This document shows positions 11,520 through 23,248 of a DNA stretch of 64,000 bases, piece after piece (position 1 is the stretch's first letter; each line of letters opens with the position of its first letter). The position numbers and the translations under genes are program-made. The notes beneath the pieces are model-generated. The model saw only the letters and a list, made by a program, of their open reading frames with translations, searched no databases and was not told the origin of the DNA. The stretch is from Stomorhina lunata (taxonomy: Eukaryota; Arthropoda; Insecta; Diptera; Rhiniidae). Location of the stretch: positions 104,568,401 through 104,632,400 of the forward strand of contig OW121742.1 in NCBI GenBank assembly GCA_933228675.1, in the 5' to 3' direction.

Positions 11520-12262
11520 TACCCTTCACCACCATAGGTGGAAAGGCCACCTTTTAGTACACCAATAGGCTTAGAATCACTTTCTGAGTCGATTTAGCGA
11601 TGTCCGTCCGTCCGTCCGTCTGGCTGGCTGGACCCCCATGTAAACCTTGTAATCAAACTACAGGTCGCAATTCTAAAGATAATTTGATGAAATTTGGCAC
11701 AGATAATTCTTTTGATAATGGGACCATGGCTATTGAAATTGGTCAAAATCGGTCCATTATTTATGGTACCTCCCATAGGTCCTACTTCCCGGAATTGATA
11801 TATTGGCCACAAATATCAATATTTTTTCATGAAATTTAAAACAAATACTGCTAATGTGAACTTAAATCACTGTACCAAATTTCGTTGAAATCGGTCCACA
11901 TTTGACTATATCTCCCATACAAACTCTTCTTTAAAAACGCACTAAATGAGACAAAAAATCACTAAAACGCTCGTAAATCTAAAGATAATGAAAATTTTGA
12001 GTTTATTTTTTGCATACATAATCTTTGTAACAATTTTCTAAATTTCGAGATAATCGGTCCACATTTGACCCTAGCTCTCATATAAGTCCAAATGACGGAA
12101 ACAGATTGAATATATATGTTTTGAGAAAATGTTTGTATGATGGCAAAATTTAGCAAATATTTGTCTTTATACTGGAAAAATAACACCTTTGACCCTAGTG
12201 GTGAAGGGTATCGTATGGTCGGCTGGACCGACTATAGCGATTTCTTACTTGTTTTGTTTAAT
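11520..12262 (-). mobile_element. Mini-me-like dispersed element with GTCC tract, minus orientation
   Basis: Read on the minus strand it starts ACAAGTAAGAAATCGC followed by the hairpin TATAGTCGG-CCGAC and GATACCCTTCACCAC. It ends near 11520 with the complement of the ATACCCTTCACC block. A GTCC/GTCT tract lies at 11598-11620. The copy at 22034-22815 is the same family inverted, matching along its length (for example GACCGATT, CCCATACAAACTC and the GAATTGATATATTGGCC region). No transposase is present. (GTCY)n plus small terminal hairpins is the described mini-me/DINE-type pattern. Confidence 0.65.
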
Positions 12263-12690
12263 TTTTAGTTGACGATTGACTGACGACAGTTTGATAATCT
12301 TTAATGATTGTTCGATATTTTTTTTGATTAACCGAAGTTTGTTTGACGATTGTTTGATGGTTGTTTGACAATTATTTTTTTTTTTATTGTTTGATGAATG
12401 TTGAGGATTGTTTAATGATTGCTTGACAATTTTTTGGTTTTTTGATTGTTTGGAGAATGTTAAGGACTGTTTGATGATTGTTTGACTATTGATTGATGAT
12501 TGGCTGGCGATCGTTTGATAATTGTTGAATGGTTGTTGACGATTGTTTGATGATTCTTAGAGAATTGTTTGATTGCTTGACAATTTTTGGTTTTTGATTG
12601 TTTGAAGATTGTTGGCGGCTGTTTGATAATTGTTTATTGATTGATTAGTGATTGTTTGATTGTTGTTTTATCGGTGTTTGATGACCCTTA
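12263..12690. repeat. Degenerate TTTGATGATTGT/TTTGACGATTGT repeat
   Basis: Short units of 10-22 bases (TTGTTTGATGATTG, TTGTTTGACGATTG) repeat irregularly. The same degenerate family reappears at 31620-31930, next to a Helitron-like end, so this block may be an internal part of the same kind of element. Confidence 0.7.
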
Positions 12691-13600
12691 GTGGTGTGAA
12701 ACAGAAAACATTGGTAATAAATCTGTATCTTTTAAACTTTAAGTCTAATTGCATCAGAATGCATTTGATAATTGTTAAGGAGGACCCAACCTTGCCAAAT
12801 TTCGGAAACTGTAGTGAATTTTGTACAAAATTTGATTTGTAATTTAATCGTAAATTTCTGAAAAACTGTGCATAATATATAAATAATTTTTTGCAGTTAT
12901 TAAGTTTATTCAAAAAGAAGTGTATTTGCATTTGATCCCAAATCTGTTACATTTATTTATTAATGTAACAGACCAATTTATTGATAAAAAGCCAAAAAAT
13001 GTTTGCGGAGAAACCAAATTCCTCGACGCGTTTCGATGGTTGGTTAAGCCATCTCTTCAGGAGGATTATCCCCAATTTAGACAGATCGAAAACCTCGTAT
13101 TATTACTAAATTTACAAACATAACTTTTAAGAATTGTGTTCATAAACCAAAAGTAAAAGCGTAAAATATTAAGTTTATTTTATTGTTATTAAGTTTATTT
13201 TATTGTTTATATAAAACAATTTAAAAATTTTAAAAACGGAAACCCACTTGACCTTTTTTTGCAATTTAAATTATGATGTATAGAAATTTGCCATTTTTTT
13301 ATAAAATTATATTTTCTGGATTCGTTTGCGAATTTACGCTATTTTTTATTTTTGAAATCTAAAGCAAACATATGGAACTAAATAACTGCATTTTAGAAAA
13401 GTTAAAAATCGGCTTGACTTTTTTGTTATGTGTTCGAAAAAATAAAAATTTTCTTAAAAATTAGAAAAATTTCGTTCAATGCTGTACGTTAAGGGACTTA
13501 AGTTATTGTTTAAAATCTTTTCAGAATCATATTATCTACGAATATATAATAAAATATTAACTTATAATAAAGAACTTCTTCGTAAAAAGTAAAAAATTGA
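12691..13600. other. Unique-looking A+T-rich DNA containing the hammerhead motif
   Basis: The only structured item I find is the ribozyme at 13020-13065. An open frame at 12920-13123 (+) runs across it, but the underlying sequence is explained by the ribozyme stems, so I do not call it a gene. Confidence 0.4.
13020..13065 (-). ncRNA. Hammerhead ribozyme (type I layout, minus strand)
   Basis: Reading 5' to 3' on the minus strand: stem I 5' arm TCCTC (13065-13061); core CTGAAGA (13060-13054, fits CUGANGA); stem II GATGG (13053-13049), 9-base loop and CCATC (13039-13035); core GAAA (13034-13031); a two-base stem III with ACGCGT folding A-U and C-G around GC; cleavage-site C at 13025; then GAGGA (13024-13020) closing stem I. 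Every catalytic-core position and all 12 stem pairs are present. Very short stem III loops with GAAACGCGTC are typical of hammerheads in Penelope-like retroelements and retrozymes. That this is such a remnant is inference, since no reverse transcriptase is visible nearby. Confidence 0.8.
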
Positions 13601-14440
13601 TACCATCTTTTTGAGAAAAATAAAAACGAATTTTTTCGATCAGCGAAAAATATTTTACTTTGGAAATTTTTCAAAATTAAACTGCTTAAAATATTTCAAA
13701 ATGGTTTTCACTGTTTTATTTCCTGGACTGTTGGCTGGATGTCAGTATTTTTTTAAAAATTATGGGCTTATCATCGAGTGCACAATGGGTCAAAAAGTAA
13801 AAAAAGTCGAAGCGAAAATTATTTTTTTCATTTTTGAAATAAAATAACTTAATAGTTATGATGATAAAGTCATCATGTTTTTTCTTTGTTTCTTCAAGTT
13901 CATTCGAAAATGTAAAAAATCAACCATATTGTGCAATAATTGAAAGAGCTACACGGTCGAAAAGCTTTTTTAATTCTAAACTGGTCTACTTTGACGTACA
14001 ATGATTCACCCTGTGTAAATACTGGGTAATTGTATACCCAAAATTTAGAAAGTTTGAATCCTCCTTAACAAATCTCTCATGCACACTGATGCAATTAGAA
14101 TTAGAATTTAGAAGATTTAAAAGTGGTAAAAAATCACTATTTTTTCGTTTCAAACCACCATTTTGAAGTCCTATCTACAAATAATATTTATGGACTTCGA
14201 AACCTTTAGACCGTATTTCTTGAAAATTTTAGATTATGTTTTGAGATTAACATCGGTCAGGAACATTTTTGGAGTCTCAAGTGTTCATAACACTCCCATG
14301 TAGGACATACATTGTATTCCACAACTATCGATATAAGTTTTCAGTTCGCATTCGGATAAAAGCCGATAATAGTTTCTAAGATAGTTTTGCGCTTTCAATT
14401 GAGTTTCTTGAAGACTATTAAAGGCAATTAGTAGTAATTA
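13601..14440. other. A+T-rich spacer, nothing firm
   Basis: A CACCCTG block at about 14008 could be the end of a MITE, but I could not find its partner. No gene is supported. The 78-codon frame at 13611 has no recognisable content. Confidence 0.3.
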
Positions 14441-15430
14441 TTAGTAACAGGTAAGTTTAAACAGTCAGTAGCGCCACCTATCGGAGATTAGTCATATTAC
14501 AGCATGATCAAGTACATAGCTTAAGATTTAATTTATTTTGAGTCATTTTCAGTGGCGCCACCTATCGGAAATCGGTCATATCATTTAAGAAACCTTCACT
14601 GGCTCATGCGCAACAACTTTGCTAAAGAGCATAGCATAATCAAATGCACAGTTCACTATTTAAATCATTTGGGTAATTGTTAGTAGCGCCACCTGTCGGA
14701 AATAAGTCATACCAACTTAAAAACCTTCGTCGTCTCATGCGCAACAACTTTGCTAAAGATCATAGCATGATCAAGTGCACAGTTTACGATTTTATTCACT
14801 TTGAGTCATTTTCAGTGGCGCCATCTATTAGAAATTGGTCCTGCCAACTAAGAAACCTTTACTGGCTCATGCGCAACAAGTTTGCTAAAGATCATAGCAT
14901 GATCAAATGCACAGTTTACTATTTAATACATTTTAAGTAATGTTCAGTGGCGCCACCTATTAGAAATCGGTCCTGCCAACTAAGGAACCTTTACTGGCTC
15001 ATGCGCAACAAGTTTGCTAAAGATCATAGCATGATCAAATGCACAGTTTACAATTTAATACATTTTAAGTAATTTTTAGTGGCGCCATCTGTCAGAAATT
15101 AGTCACACCAACTTAAAAACCTTCGTCGGCTCATGCGCAACAACTTTACTAAAGATCATAGCATGATCAAGTGCACAGTTTACGATTTAATTCACTTTGA
15201 GTCATTGTCAGTAGCGCCACCTATTAGAAATTGGTCCTACCAACTAAGAAACCTTCACCGGCTCATGCGCAACAAGTTTGCTAAAGATCATAGCATGATC
15301 AAATGCACAGTTTACTATTTAACTCATTTGAAGTAATTTTAGTGGCGCCATCTGCCGGAGATTAGTCAACTTTATTAAAGATTATAATATGATCAAATGC
15401 ATTGTTTACTATTCTACAAAGGTCATTCGT
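14440..15430 (+). repeat. 132-base tandem repeat, array 1 (~7 units)
   Basis: The unit carries AGTGGCGCCACCTGTCGGAA, ACCTTCGTCGGCTCATGCGC, AACTTTGCTAAAGATCATAG and GCACAGTTTACGATTTAATT in that order. The period is 132 (AGTGGCG copies start at 14813, 14945 and 15077). The palindrome GGCGCC and the CATGATCA block are conserved. The array runs directly into the AAAAAGTACC block, the same order as at 47090-48190 and 52430-53650. It is therefore the internal array of a composite element whose left end is missing here. Confidence 0.9.
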
Positions 15431-15890
15431 TAACATTGTTTAACATTGTTTAAACATTACCAATTTGTCCCCTTTTTATCCCCTAATTTCAAAAAAGTTC
15501 CATACGCATTATTGGTACTTCTTTGGACCAATTGAATTCGGTATATTTTATGAAAACGCAGTTAACAGTTTGTTCCTGTTCATATTTCTTCATGCAGTGT
15601 CAAGTTATCATTATATCCCTTTCTTACCCATTTAGCCCCAGAAATCAAAAAAGTACCAATTATGTATTCAATATTATTTTTATATCTATCAATTGCATTA
15701 CGAAGTACCTTTCTATCTTCTTCGGCTTTTTCACCCTTTTCACCCCCTAGCGGGCATAGTTTTAAAAAAGTACCAAACACCAGTCCGCTTATTTTCTTAG
15801 CAGTACCCATTACTTAAGGAGATATAACATTTTCAATTTTTCCCTTATTTTCCATCTTGATTTATAAGATAAAAAAGGTCAGAAGTCATT
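15431..15890 (+). repeat. 'AAAAAGTACC' block of the composite element
   Basis: Landmarks CCCCTTTTTATCCC, ATTGGTACTTCTTTGG, CAATTGAATTCGGTA, TTATCCC-TTTTTACCCATTT, AAAAAAGTACC and GGAGATATAAC follow the 132-base array. No protein is encoded. Confidence 0.75.
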
Positions 15891-16680
15891 GGCAAAAGTT
15901 ATACGCACCCAAAGGTTTTATATACCCGAAGTGGGCAACTTTGCTCCACCGTAGAGCCCACTGTGCTTCAATGCGGTTTTCTTTTCCAGCAGAGGTATGC
16001 CTGGTCTGTCCAGGTTCATCAAAGGTCTGCTTTCTTTAATATATTTCGCTTTCATATTGCGGCTTGGTATCTTCGTGAGTAGTCGGGCAAATGCTATGTT
16101 TATTAGGGTTAAAGGAATAAGAAACTTCTAATTTTCCACAATGCGAGTTTTGATCTTACGATCCGCACTACGCAATGGTATATTTACCAAGTTCTTTTGG
16201 AACTTTGGCTCGATGTTAAGTACAAATGTTTCTTAATGATCAACTACTGGGTGTTATGAAATATCGATCGGGATTAATTACGAGGTCTTAGCCACCTACG
16301 AAATATTATGAAATAATGATCTGACTGGCTATGAACTTATAATCCAAAGAGATGAATGCTTCAGTTCTCGGTTGGCTAACTACGTTTCTATGATAAGTAC
16401 TTCGGCTACTTTTGATCCGATCAGCTATCTACGGAATTTAATCCGACGAGATAAATACTTTGGCTCTGGGTCGGTAATTTACAGAGCGAATATAACTCCG
16501 ATGAGATAAAAACTTCGGGTCCCTATCGGCTGACTACAGCATTCACTCCGACATAATAAAAACTTCGGCTCTGGGTCGGTAAATTACAAAGCACATTATA
16601 CTCCGATGAGATAAAAACTTCGGCTCTCCATTGGATTAACTAACTACGATGTTAACTACTAGGAGGAACTCTAAATTTTG
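15891..16680. repeat. Degenerate ~51-66 base repeats with ACTTCGGCTC motif
   Basis: From about 16250 the sequence repeats the block ACTCCGATGAGATAAAAACT, followed by TCGGCTCTGGGTCGG (at 16496, 16551 and 16602, and weaker upstream at 16320-16450). Unit length varies. The region is noticeably richer in G+C than its surroundings. No coding frame survives the repeats. Confidence 0.55.
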
Positions 16681-17288
16681 CTTTCTCCAGTGTTGAAAAC
16701 TATTTATAATACTTATGCTGGTATGGTTATCGATTAAATGGGAATTATGTTTAGATTCTGATGTTTTTATATTATGTTATTTATTAATATATATATTAAG
16801 GAGGTAAAAATGAAAAATAGGGTTTTCACAAAAACAAGGTAGTATTGTAGATAGATAAAGTAGAAGAATTTAGTAATAATTCTTCGGCTCATAAGATAAG
16901 GTTTAGTTAAAAAAAAGTACCAAAAATGCTATTTTCACACTTTTCACCCCCTAGCAGGCACACTTTTAAAAAAGTACCAAGCACCTGTCCTCTAATTTTC
17001 TTAAATTACATTTTGTTTTTATACCTTTTATTTTAGGAGATATAACATTTTCGATTTTTCCCCGTTTTTAGTGCTAAATAGAAATAGCTATGGTAATAGA
17101 GCAGTATTTTGATCATGGCTTCTTTCGAATGCTAATGCATAACTTTAGGCACGATATAGAGTAATACAAAGACATATCCATTTTCCTGGTTTGTATATTT
17201 ATCTTGTATTTACTATGAAAAATTCCTGGTCCAGAAATACCCACTAATTTTGTAAATTCAACAAATTAAATTCGTATACCTCTTCATT
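16681..17288. other. Spacer with a second short AAAAAGTACC fragment
   Basis: Bases 16909-17060 match the GTACC block (AAAAAAGTACCAA, CACCCCCTAGCAGG, GGAGATATAACATTTTCGA). The rest is unremarkable A+T-rich DNA upstream (in window coordinates) of gene 2's stop codon. Confidence 0.5.
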
Positions 17289-17960
17289 TTATTTCTTAAA
17301 CATTCCATTGACTATAAATTTAAAAATCTCCACCTTACGCTGTCTCAGCATGAACTCCAAATGAAAATCCATTTCCGGAAAGCTGTAAAATTTCCGATCC
17401 GGCTTATAGGAATAATTTTTCAAATAAATATCGGTGTTCTAAATAAAAATATATAGAAATCAATAAATAAAAAAAATCCATAAAATTTTGTCAAAATTAA
17501 GAACTAACATTTTTTACCGGACACCTTTTGGGAAAATGCGGACTTGACGTCCTGATGTCCTCTAAGGCTACAAAGGCAAAATTTAAACCTTTACGACGTG
17601 ATGTCTCCAGAAAAATACAACCATTCATGGAGAAATTAAGCATAGTCCAATGTTTACCATTCTTGTGGGGAGAGGTTATCAGAAATGCCAAATCAAATTT
17701 ATCAAAATCTCGTTTAAAGCGCAGAGAACCATTGATAACTCTGCGATCTGTGGCATTGATTAAACGTATGTCCACATATTCAACAAAATCCGGATTATAT
17801 TCATTAGTGCAGTTTTCATAGTCGATATACTAATGAGATAAAAAGAGATTTTAGAAAATATTTAATATAAGTTGAAGAACGTATGAGTTACCCATGACAA
17901 ATTTAGATGGACCAGTAGATATCCTATTGAAAACCTTAATAATATTTTATCGGTTTTCAT
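17289..17960 (-). CDS. DUF1091/CheB-like secreted protein, paralogue 2 (three exons)
   Basis: On the minus strand the exons are 17960-17892, 17829-17509 and 17438-17289, with phase-0 GT-AG introns of 62 and 70 bases. They encode 179 residues. Exon lengths in codons (23, 107, 49) are identical to those of both other paralogues. Residues 1-23 form a signal peptide, again ending at intron 1. The conserved NGS, NGKHWTMLNF, NGC and FPKRCPVKN motifs and the FPEM segment of exon 3 are present. It differs in two cysteines: it has one near the start of the mature chain (YENCTNEY), as in many other DUF1091 proteins, and lacks the FxCEF cysteine of its paralogues. The disulfide pattern may therefore differ. 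This is the most diverged of the three (about 40% by eye). The first donor of intron 2 (GTTAGT) is slightly non-standard. A secreted ligand-binding role is inferred. Confidence 0.86.
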
Positions 17961-18154
17961 TATTTTGAACTGTTTCGCTAGAACTATAATTTTTTTAGTC
18001 TTCCATATAATTAATCAATTTGAAACGTGAATTTTTCGATTTCTAAATCTATTTTTAGTCTGGGTTAAATTGGTTTGTTAACCAAATTTGTGCTAATGTT
18101 TTGTTAATCACGCTAAATTTATTTCATATTATCTGTAATTGTATTTAAAATTTT
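17961..18154. promoter_or_regulatory. Upstream region of DUF1091-type gene 2
   Basis: 194 bases between the start codon and the next dispersed repeat must hold the promoter if the gene is active. I see no clear TATA-Inr pair in it. Confidence 0.2.
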
Positions 18155-20526
18155 AACAAGTAAGAGTGGTATATTCGGCTTTGCCGAATCTTGGATACGC
18201 TTCACCAATGGTGTTCCAAAAGTACTTAATGTAATTCGTAGCAATATTTGGTTATACTAGTATTATATGCAAAGAGTCTTTAAAATTAAGAGTCGGAAAA
18301 CAAAAACCTTTTCGGTGGCGTCATCATCTAGAATAGTTATGCGCCCAAAGGTTAGGTTGGGCAGGTGGCTGATGTCTAGGGAAGCTTCACTTGGATTCTA
18401 AAGTGGTCCCTTTGTGAAAGATAATGATTACTAGACTACAAATAGAGAATGCATATTTAAGCCATAGACACATATTTTACGAACATTTAATAAAGTTCGA
18501 TAGACCAGATAAACCATGCAGAAAAGATGCTTCAAAATGTAGATGCCCTTACATTTGCAATAGCACATCGATTTGATGAAGTTTAAGTATTCTGGCATGC
18601 AACCCAAAAACACAGTGCCCAGTGAGGGTTATGCACTTTAATTCGTACGAATTATCCAACTAGTAAAAGTTCTTGATTAGTAATGTAAAACTCTGAAGTT
18701 AGCGGACTGATTTAGGTCAAAGCTTTAACAATGATAAGCCTTAAAATTATAGGGTATACACTCTTAGTTTTAGATACATACGTGAAATATATAGCTTTTG
18801 AATGGATGGATAACAGCTTTGTCGGAAAAGTTATTAAAGATTTACTTATTAATCTGAAGTTAGTTAATTAATTAAAATAAACACTTCATCAATAATATTT
18901 GGGATGTATTGTTCTTTCGATCTGTCCGATGGATGTTTGGAAAGTTTTGCTCTAGTTCCTTGTGCAATTTTAATGTGATTTAATTTATCAGCATTAAATC
19001 GATTCCCGGTCGGAGTTATATGGGAGATTTCACTAAATGTGAATAGAGCTCGCCTATTTCAATATTGAACTTTTCAAGAGATCAGAAATACTTTTGTCAA
19101 ATGTTGTCCCTCTAGAAAGTTTATTTTAGGCGCTATCGCCCTGAATATCAATACAACGTCTTTATACTAAATGTCATCATCGTATCTTAGGCGAAGTTAT
19201 ACGGGATCAATTGTCAAACGTGAACGGATTTCTCCCAATTGCAATTAAAAAATTTTAATTTTCGTTGATATGTGAGATACTTACATACATATGTAGGTTT
19301 TGAACGGATATCATGTAGTTAGTTGCATTTTTGTACTTCCTAGGAAGATTACCTATAATTTGATATATAATACATTCTCAAATGTTATCATAGTGTTCAA
19401 AAGTCAGACACAAAATTAAGATTAATGCTAAAATCAGATTTGTGGAGCTCCTGGAGTTTACACAAAATTTTAGGATATTGTCCCACCCTGAATTTTATCA
19501 TTGTCGATTAAAACACCATCGCTTAAACGCTAAATTGTATCTACCACAAATTACAGAATGCATCAGGATTTAGATAATCCCCTGCGAAGGACGCTATTAA
19601 ACTTCATCAAAATAAACATCTGAGATATCGACAAAACAGGAGCTCCAAAAACTTGACTACAACAGAAAAAAGGACAGACAGTTAGACGGACGGACATGTA
19701 GACGGACGGACAAACAAACAGACGGACGGACGGGCAAACAAACAGGCGGACGGACGGAGGTCGCGAAATCGATTCTCCTGCCGATTCTGAGTTGATCGGT
19801 ACAATTTGAATGGTATTCGTAATCAGATTTGTGGAGTATAGATTTTAGAAAATCCTCACACAAAGAACGATGTCAAATTTCATCACAATCGGTCCATAAA
19901 CACCTGAGATATCGCTAAAACAATACTTACAAAATGTAAACAAAATTTCTTAGACACGTACTTTGGGCAATTTGCTGTACATCAAATGTAGTGTTAAGGC
20001 GATATCTCAATTGTTTATGGACCGCTTTTGATAAAATTTAATAACGTGCTTGGCGGGGGAATTTCCTAAAATCTTATATAAAATTTATGTAGGTCCGTGT
20101 TAATGGAGGATGGTTTTTCCTATTTCTGCATTTCATTTTTTCAACAAACATTCTCTAATGCGAACTTTGGGCAATTTGCTATACATTAAATTCAGTGTTT
20201 TGGCGATATCTCAGTTGTTTATGGACCGATTTTTTTTACAGAGTGCTTTGGGAAACTATTTCCTACAATCTGATATATAACATATTATCACATGTACACC
20301 AGGAGTATCTTTTATCTCTTGTTATTTAAAAGTGTGTTTCAATCAAAAATTTTAAAATTTTCGTCTAATTTTTGACATTTTTTCGATATTTTCGGTGTTT
20401 ATAAACCGATTTTAATGAAATTTAATAGCGTTCATTGCGGGAGAATTTCCTAAAATCTGATATATAATTTATGTAAGTCCATCCTCCAGGGGCTTCAGAA
20501 ACATGATTTCAACAGACAGACAGACT

Positions 20527-20561
<35 letters not shown>

Positions 20562-20702
20562 GGACATCGCTTAATCGATTCCTCCCGATTCTGAGTCGAT
20601 TGGTATAATTTTTATGGGGTCTACGATCGCTAATAAAAAAATTACAAACGGAATCACAAACTTATAATACCTTTTCACCTATTGGTGAAGGGTATAACAA
20701 GT
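18155..20702 (+). mobile_element. Mini-me-like dispersed element(s) with GACA/GACG tracts
   Basis: It starts ACAAGTAAGAGTGGTATATT with the hairpin TTCGGC-TTT-GCCGAA and ends with CACCTATTGGTGAAGGGTAT at about 20697. Internally, 'ATCGGTCCATAAAC-CCTGAGATATCG'-type blocks repeat in both orientations. Two GACAGACAGACGGACGGACA-type tracts lie at 19671-19760 and 20512-20562. It probably represents at least two nested copies. A ~250-base second dispersed repeat is embedded at about 18340-18620 (similar to 48200-48450: TTGG-TCTAAA-GTGGTCCCTTTGTG). No coding capacity. Confidence 0.55.
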
Positions 20703-22033
20703 CGTCACCGAAAATCCATTACAGCATAACTGATATAAAAAAATCTACATTTAACCAATTATACATAAATTGGTTACACTAGACAACACTAATTGCAAGG
20801 GATCAAAGATTTTCATGATATTCAAATTTTATGCTTTTGGCTCTTCCTATGAGCAAACTCTTGATACATATAGGTCAGATATTTGAGATACTCTTGGAAC
20901 AAGTTACCGAGATATAAAAAAAAGAATTCGAAAACTTAAGTAAGGTGGTATGTAGATATTAGTTGTCTTTGCTTAGCACTTCTACTTATCGGAGATATCT
21001 TGCGAATCCATGTATGTATATGTGACTTGGTGCTAAAGGTGCCAATGTCAATTTCTTGCTGTTTTAAGTTAATCATTGCATTAGATACCCTTTACCCTCT
21101 TTAATTTGCCTCCAACAGCTAATCTCTTAAAACTAAACTCACAAAAGATTTATAAGGGTTTTTCTGGGCAACGTTACTATGAATCTATATAGAAAATAAA
21201 AACTTTAAATCAAATTTCCACAAAACTATAATTTTTGACATTGGCCCTTTTGGCACTAAGCCACAGAGATATAATCTATTATATATTATTGTAAATTTGT
21301 ATGAGTTTGATCATTCCTTAACAGCTTAACCGATTTAAATAAAATTTTGAATGTAGATATCCACCCTTAAATATGGTTCGAAAAGGAGTCTCAATAATGA
21401 GTCGATTTAGCCTTAACGGCTTAACTGATTTTAATTAAATTTTGAATGTAGAAAGATTTTTATCTCAAAGGGTGTCATAGGCTGTATTTTGTATCAAAGC
21501 CTAGACCTGGAAGGCACTAAATAGAGCTGTATTAATTATACAAGTATCATTGAATATTTGATAAACTTCAAAAATAACAAAGGTAGATTTTAAACCAACA
21601 ATATAATAATAACAATGAAGATGGAACAGCCCTGCTTCCATACAGTGAAAATATTTATTGTCTTGTGTCTCTATACCAAAGTATAGCTTTGAAATTTTCT
21701 GCAATCGAATTTTTGGATCATGGCTGTAGTATAAAAAAAGTGATAGGATCGCTAAAGGGGAAATTTTTCCCCATTCAAATAGAATTTAAGTAAAGTCTTC
21801 AAACTATGTGCTAAAAGATTTCCTATTAATAAGCACAGGTTTGTCAGAAATAATCAGGATCGGGAAGTATCAGAGGTAAAGTTATTGAACTAAGTTGTAA
21901 CGACATTTGTATCGAATTTGGTTAGAAAAAATCGGGACCAGAACAGTGTCAGTTTCACTCTCATTGGAGAAAAAGCTTAGTATGGAGTATATTTAAAAGA
22001 TTATTTAATTTTTATCGTATTTGGTTTAAGAAA
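20703..22033. other. Non-coding DNA with short duplicated blocks
   Basis: A ~100-base block (TTAACCGATTTAAATAAAAT then TTTTGAATGTAGA) occurs twice at about 21325-21350 and 21418-21450. Otherwise I see no gene or clear element; the 67-codon frame at 21501-21704 has no recognisable content. Confidence 0.35.
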
Positions 22034-22815
22034 CAAGTAAGAAAGTTCTATAGTCGGTCAAGCCCGAACATACGATACTCTTTACCACTAAGGCCAAAGG
22101 TGTTATTTTTCCTGTAGAAAGACAAATATATGCTAAATTTGGCCATCATACAAACATATTCTCAAAACTTATATATTTAAGCTTTTTCCTTCATTTAGAC
22201 TTATATGAAAGCTAAGGTCAAAAGTGGACCGATTGTCTCGAAATTTGGCAAAAAGATTACAGTTGTTACATTATGTATGTAAAAAATAAACATAAAATTC
22301 TTATTATCTTCGATTTACGAGCGTTTTAGTGAATTTTGTCTCATTTAGTGCATTTTGAGAAAAGAGTTTGTATGGGAGCTATGGTCAAATGTGGACCGAT
22401 TTCAAAGAAATTTACTACAGTGATTTGAGTTTACATAAGCAGTATTTGCTTTAAATTTCATGAAAAAACATTGATTTTTGTGGCCAATATATAAATTCCG
22501 GGAAGTGGGACCTATGGGAGGTACCATAAATAATGGACTGATTTTGACGGATTTGAATAGACATGGTCCCACTATCAAAACAAATGATCTGTGCCAAATT
22601 TCATCAAATTATCTTTAGAATTGCGATCTGCAGTTTGATTACATGATTTACATGGGGTCCAGCAAGACGGATGGACGGCCTGACATCGCTAAATCGACTC
22701 AGAAAGTGATTCTAACCCTATTGGTGTACTAAAAGGTGGATTTTATACAAATATTTCTTTGCGTTACATACATCAGCATAAACTTATAATACCCTTTCCA
22801 CCTATGGTGGTGAAC
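22034..22815 (+). mobile_element. Mini-me-like element, inverted sister of 11520-12262
   Basis: It starts ACAAGTAAGAAAGTTCTATA with the hairpin GTCGG-CCCGAAC and GATACTCTTTACCACTAAGG. It ends ACCCTTTCCACCTATGGTGG near 22810. Its interior aligns over almost its whole length to the reverse complement of 11520-12262, including the blocks around GTATGGGAGCTATGGTC and CCGGGAAGTGGGACCTATGG. The GTCY tract is reduced to a short GACGGATGGACGG. It is non-coding. Confidence 0.7.
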
Positions 22816-23248
22816 GGATTGGGAAAGAGTTCTACCCCCACAGACAAAATACCTAGGGTTTAAGTTCGCCTATTAGTTGCTTCCAATGAAGCATATTAAT
22901 ATATATTGTATATACGAATGACATAACCTTCTTTAGAAAGGGTTGGTAGAGAAGTTAATGGTAATGAATGTGAGAGATAAAGGCTTATATTATTCAACAG
23001 TGAAATTCCACTTCATGTCTATTTTTAGAACAGTAAAGTTACACCATCTGTTGTTAGCTTGACGCATTATGTAAGATTTTTTTTCTGCAGGCAATTTTAT
23101 TTATTTTGCATCGACGGCGTGTAAATGCTTTTGGGACCAACCGGCGATAGAAGAGCCAACATTAAAAAAAAAATCATCCAAATTTTTTAGCTCATCAATA
23201 AATGTATTCCAAATTTTGATTACAAAAATAAAAATACAAATTGATAAA
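22816..23248. other. Spacer downstream of DUF1091-type gene 3
   Basis: Unremarkable sequence containing the 3' flank of gene 3 (minus strand). I found no AATAAA within 150 bases of its stop codon. Confidence 0.35.

Noticed and set aside
12920..13123. 67-codon plus-strand frame as a gene
   Set aside because: Its most protein-like part coincides exactly with the minus-strand hammerhead stems, which explain the sequence better.
14677..15336. Short repeated frames (MRNNFAKDHSMIKCTVY) as proteins
   Set aside because: They are translations of the 132-base repeat and change phase from array to array.
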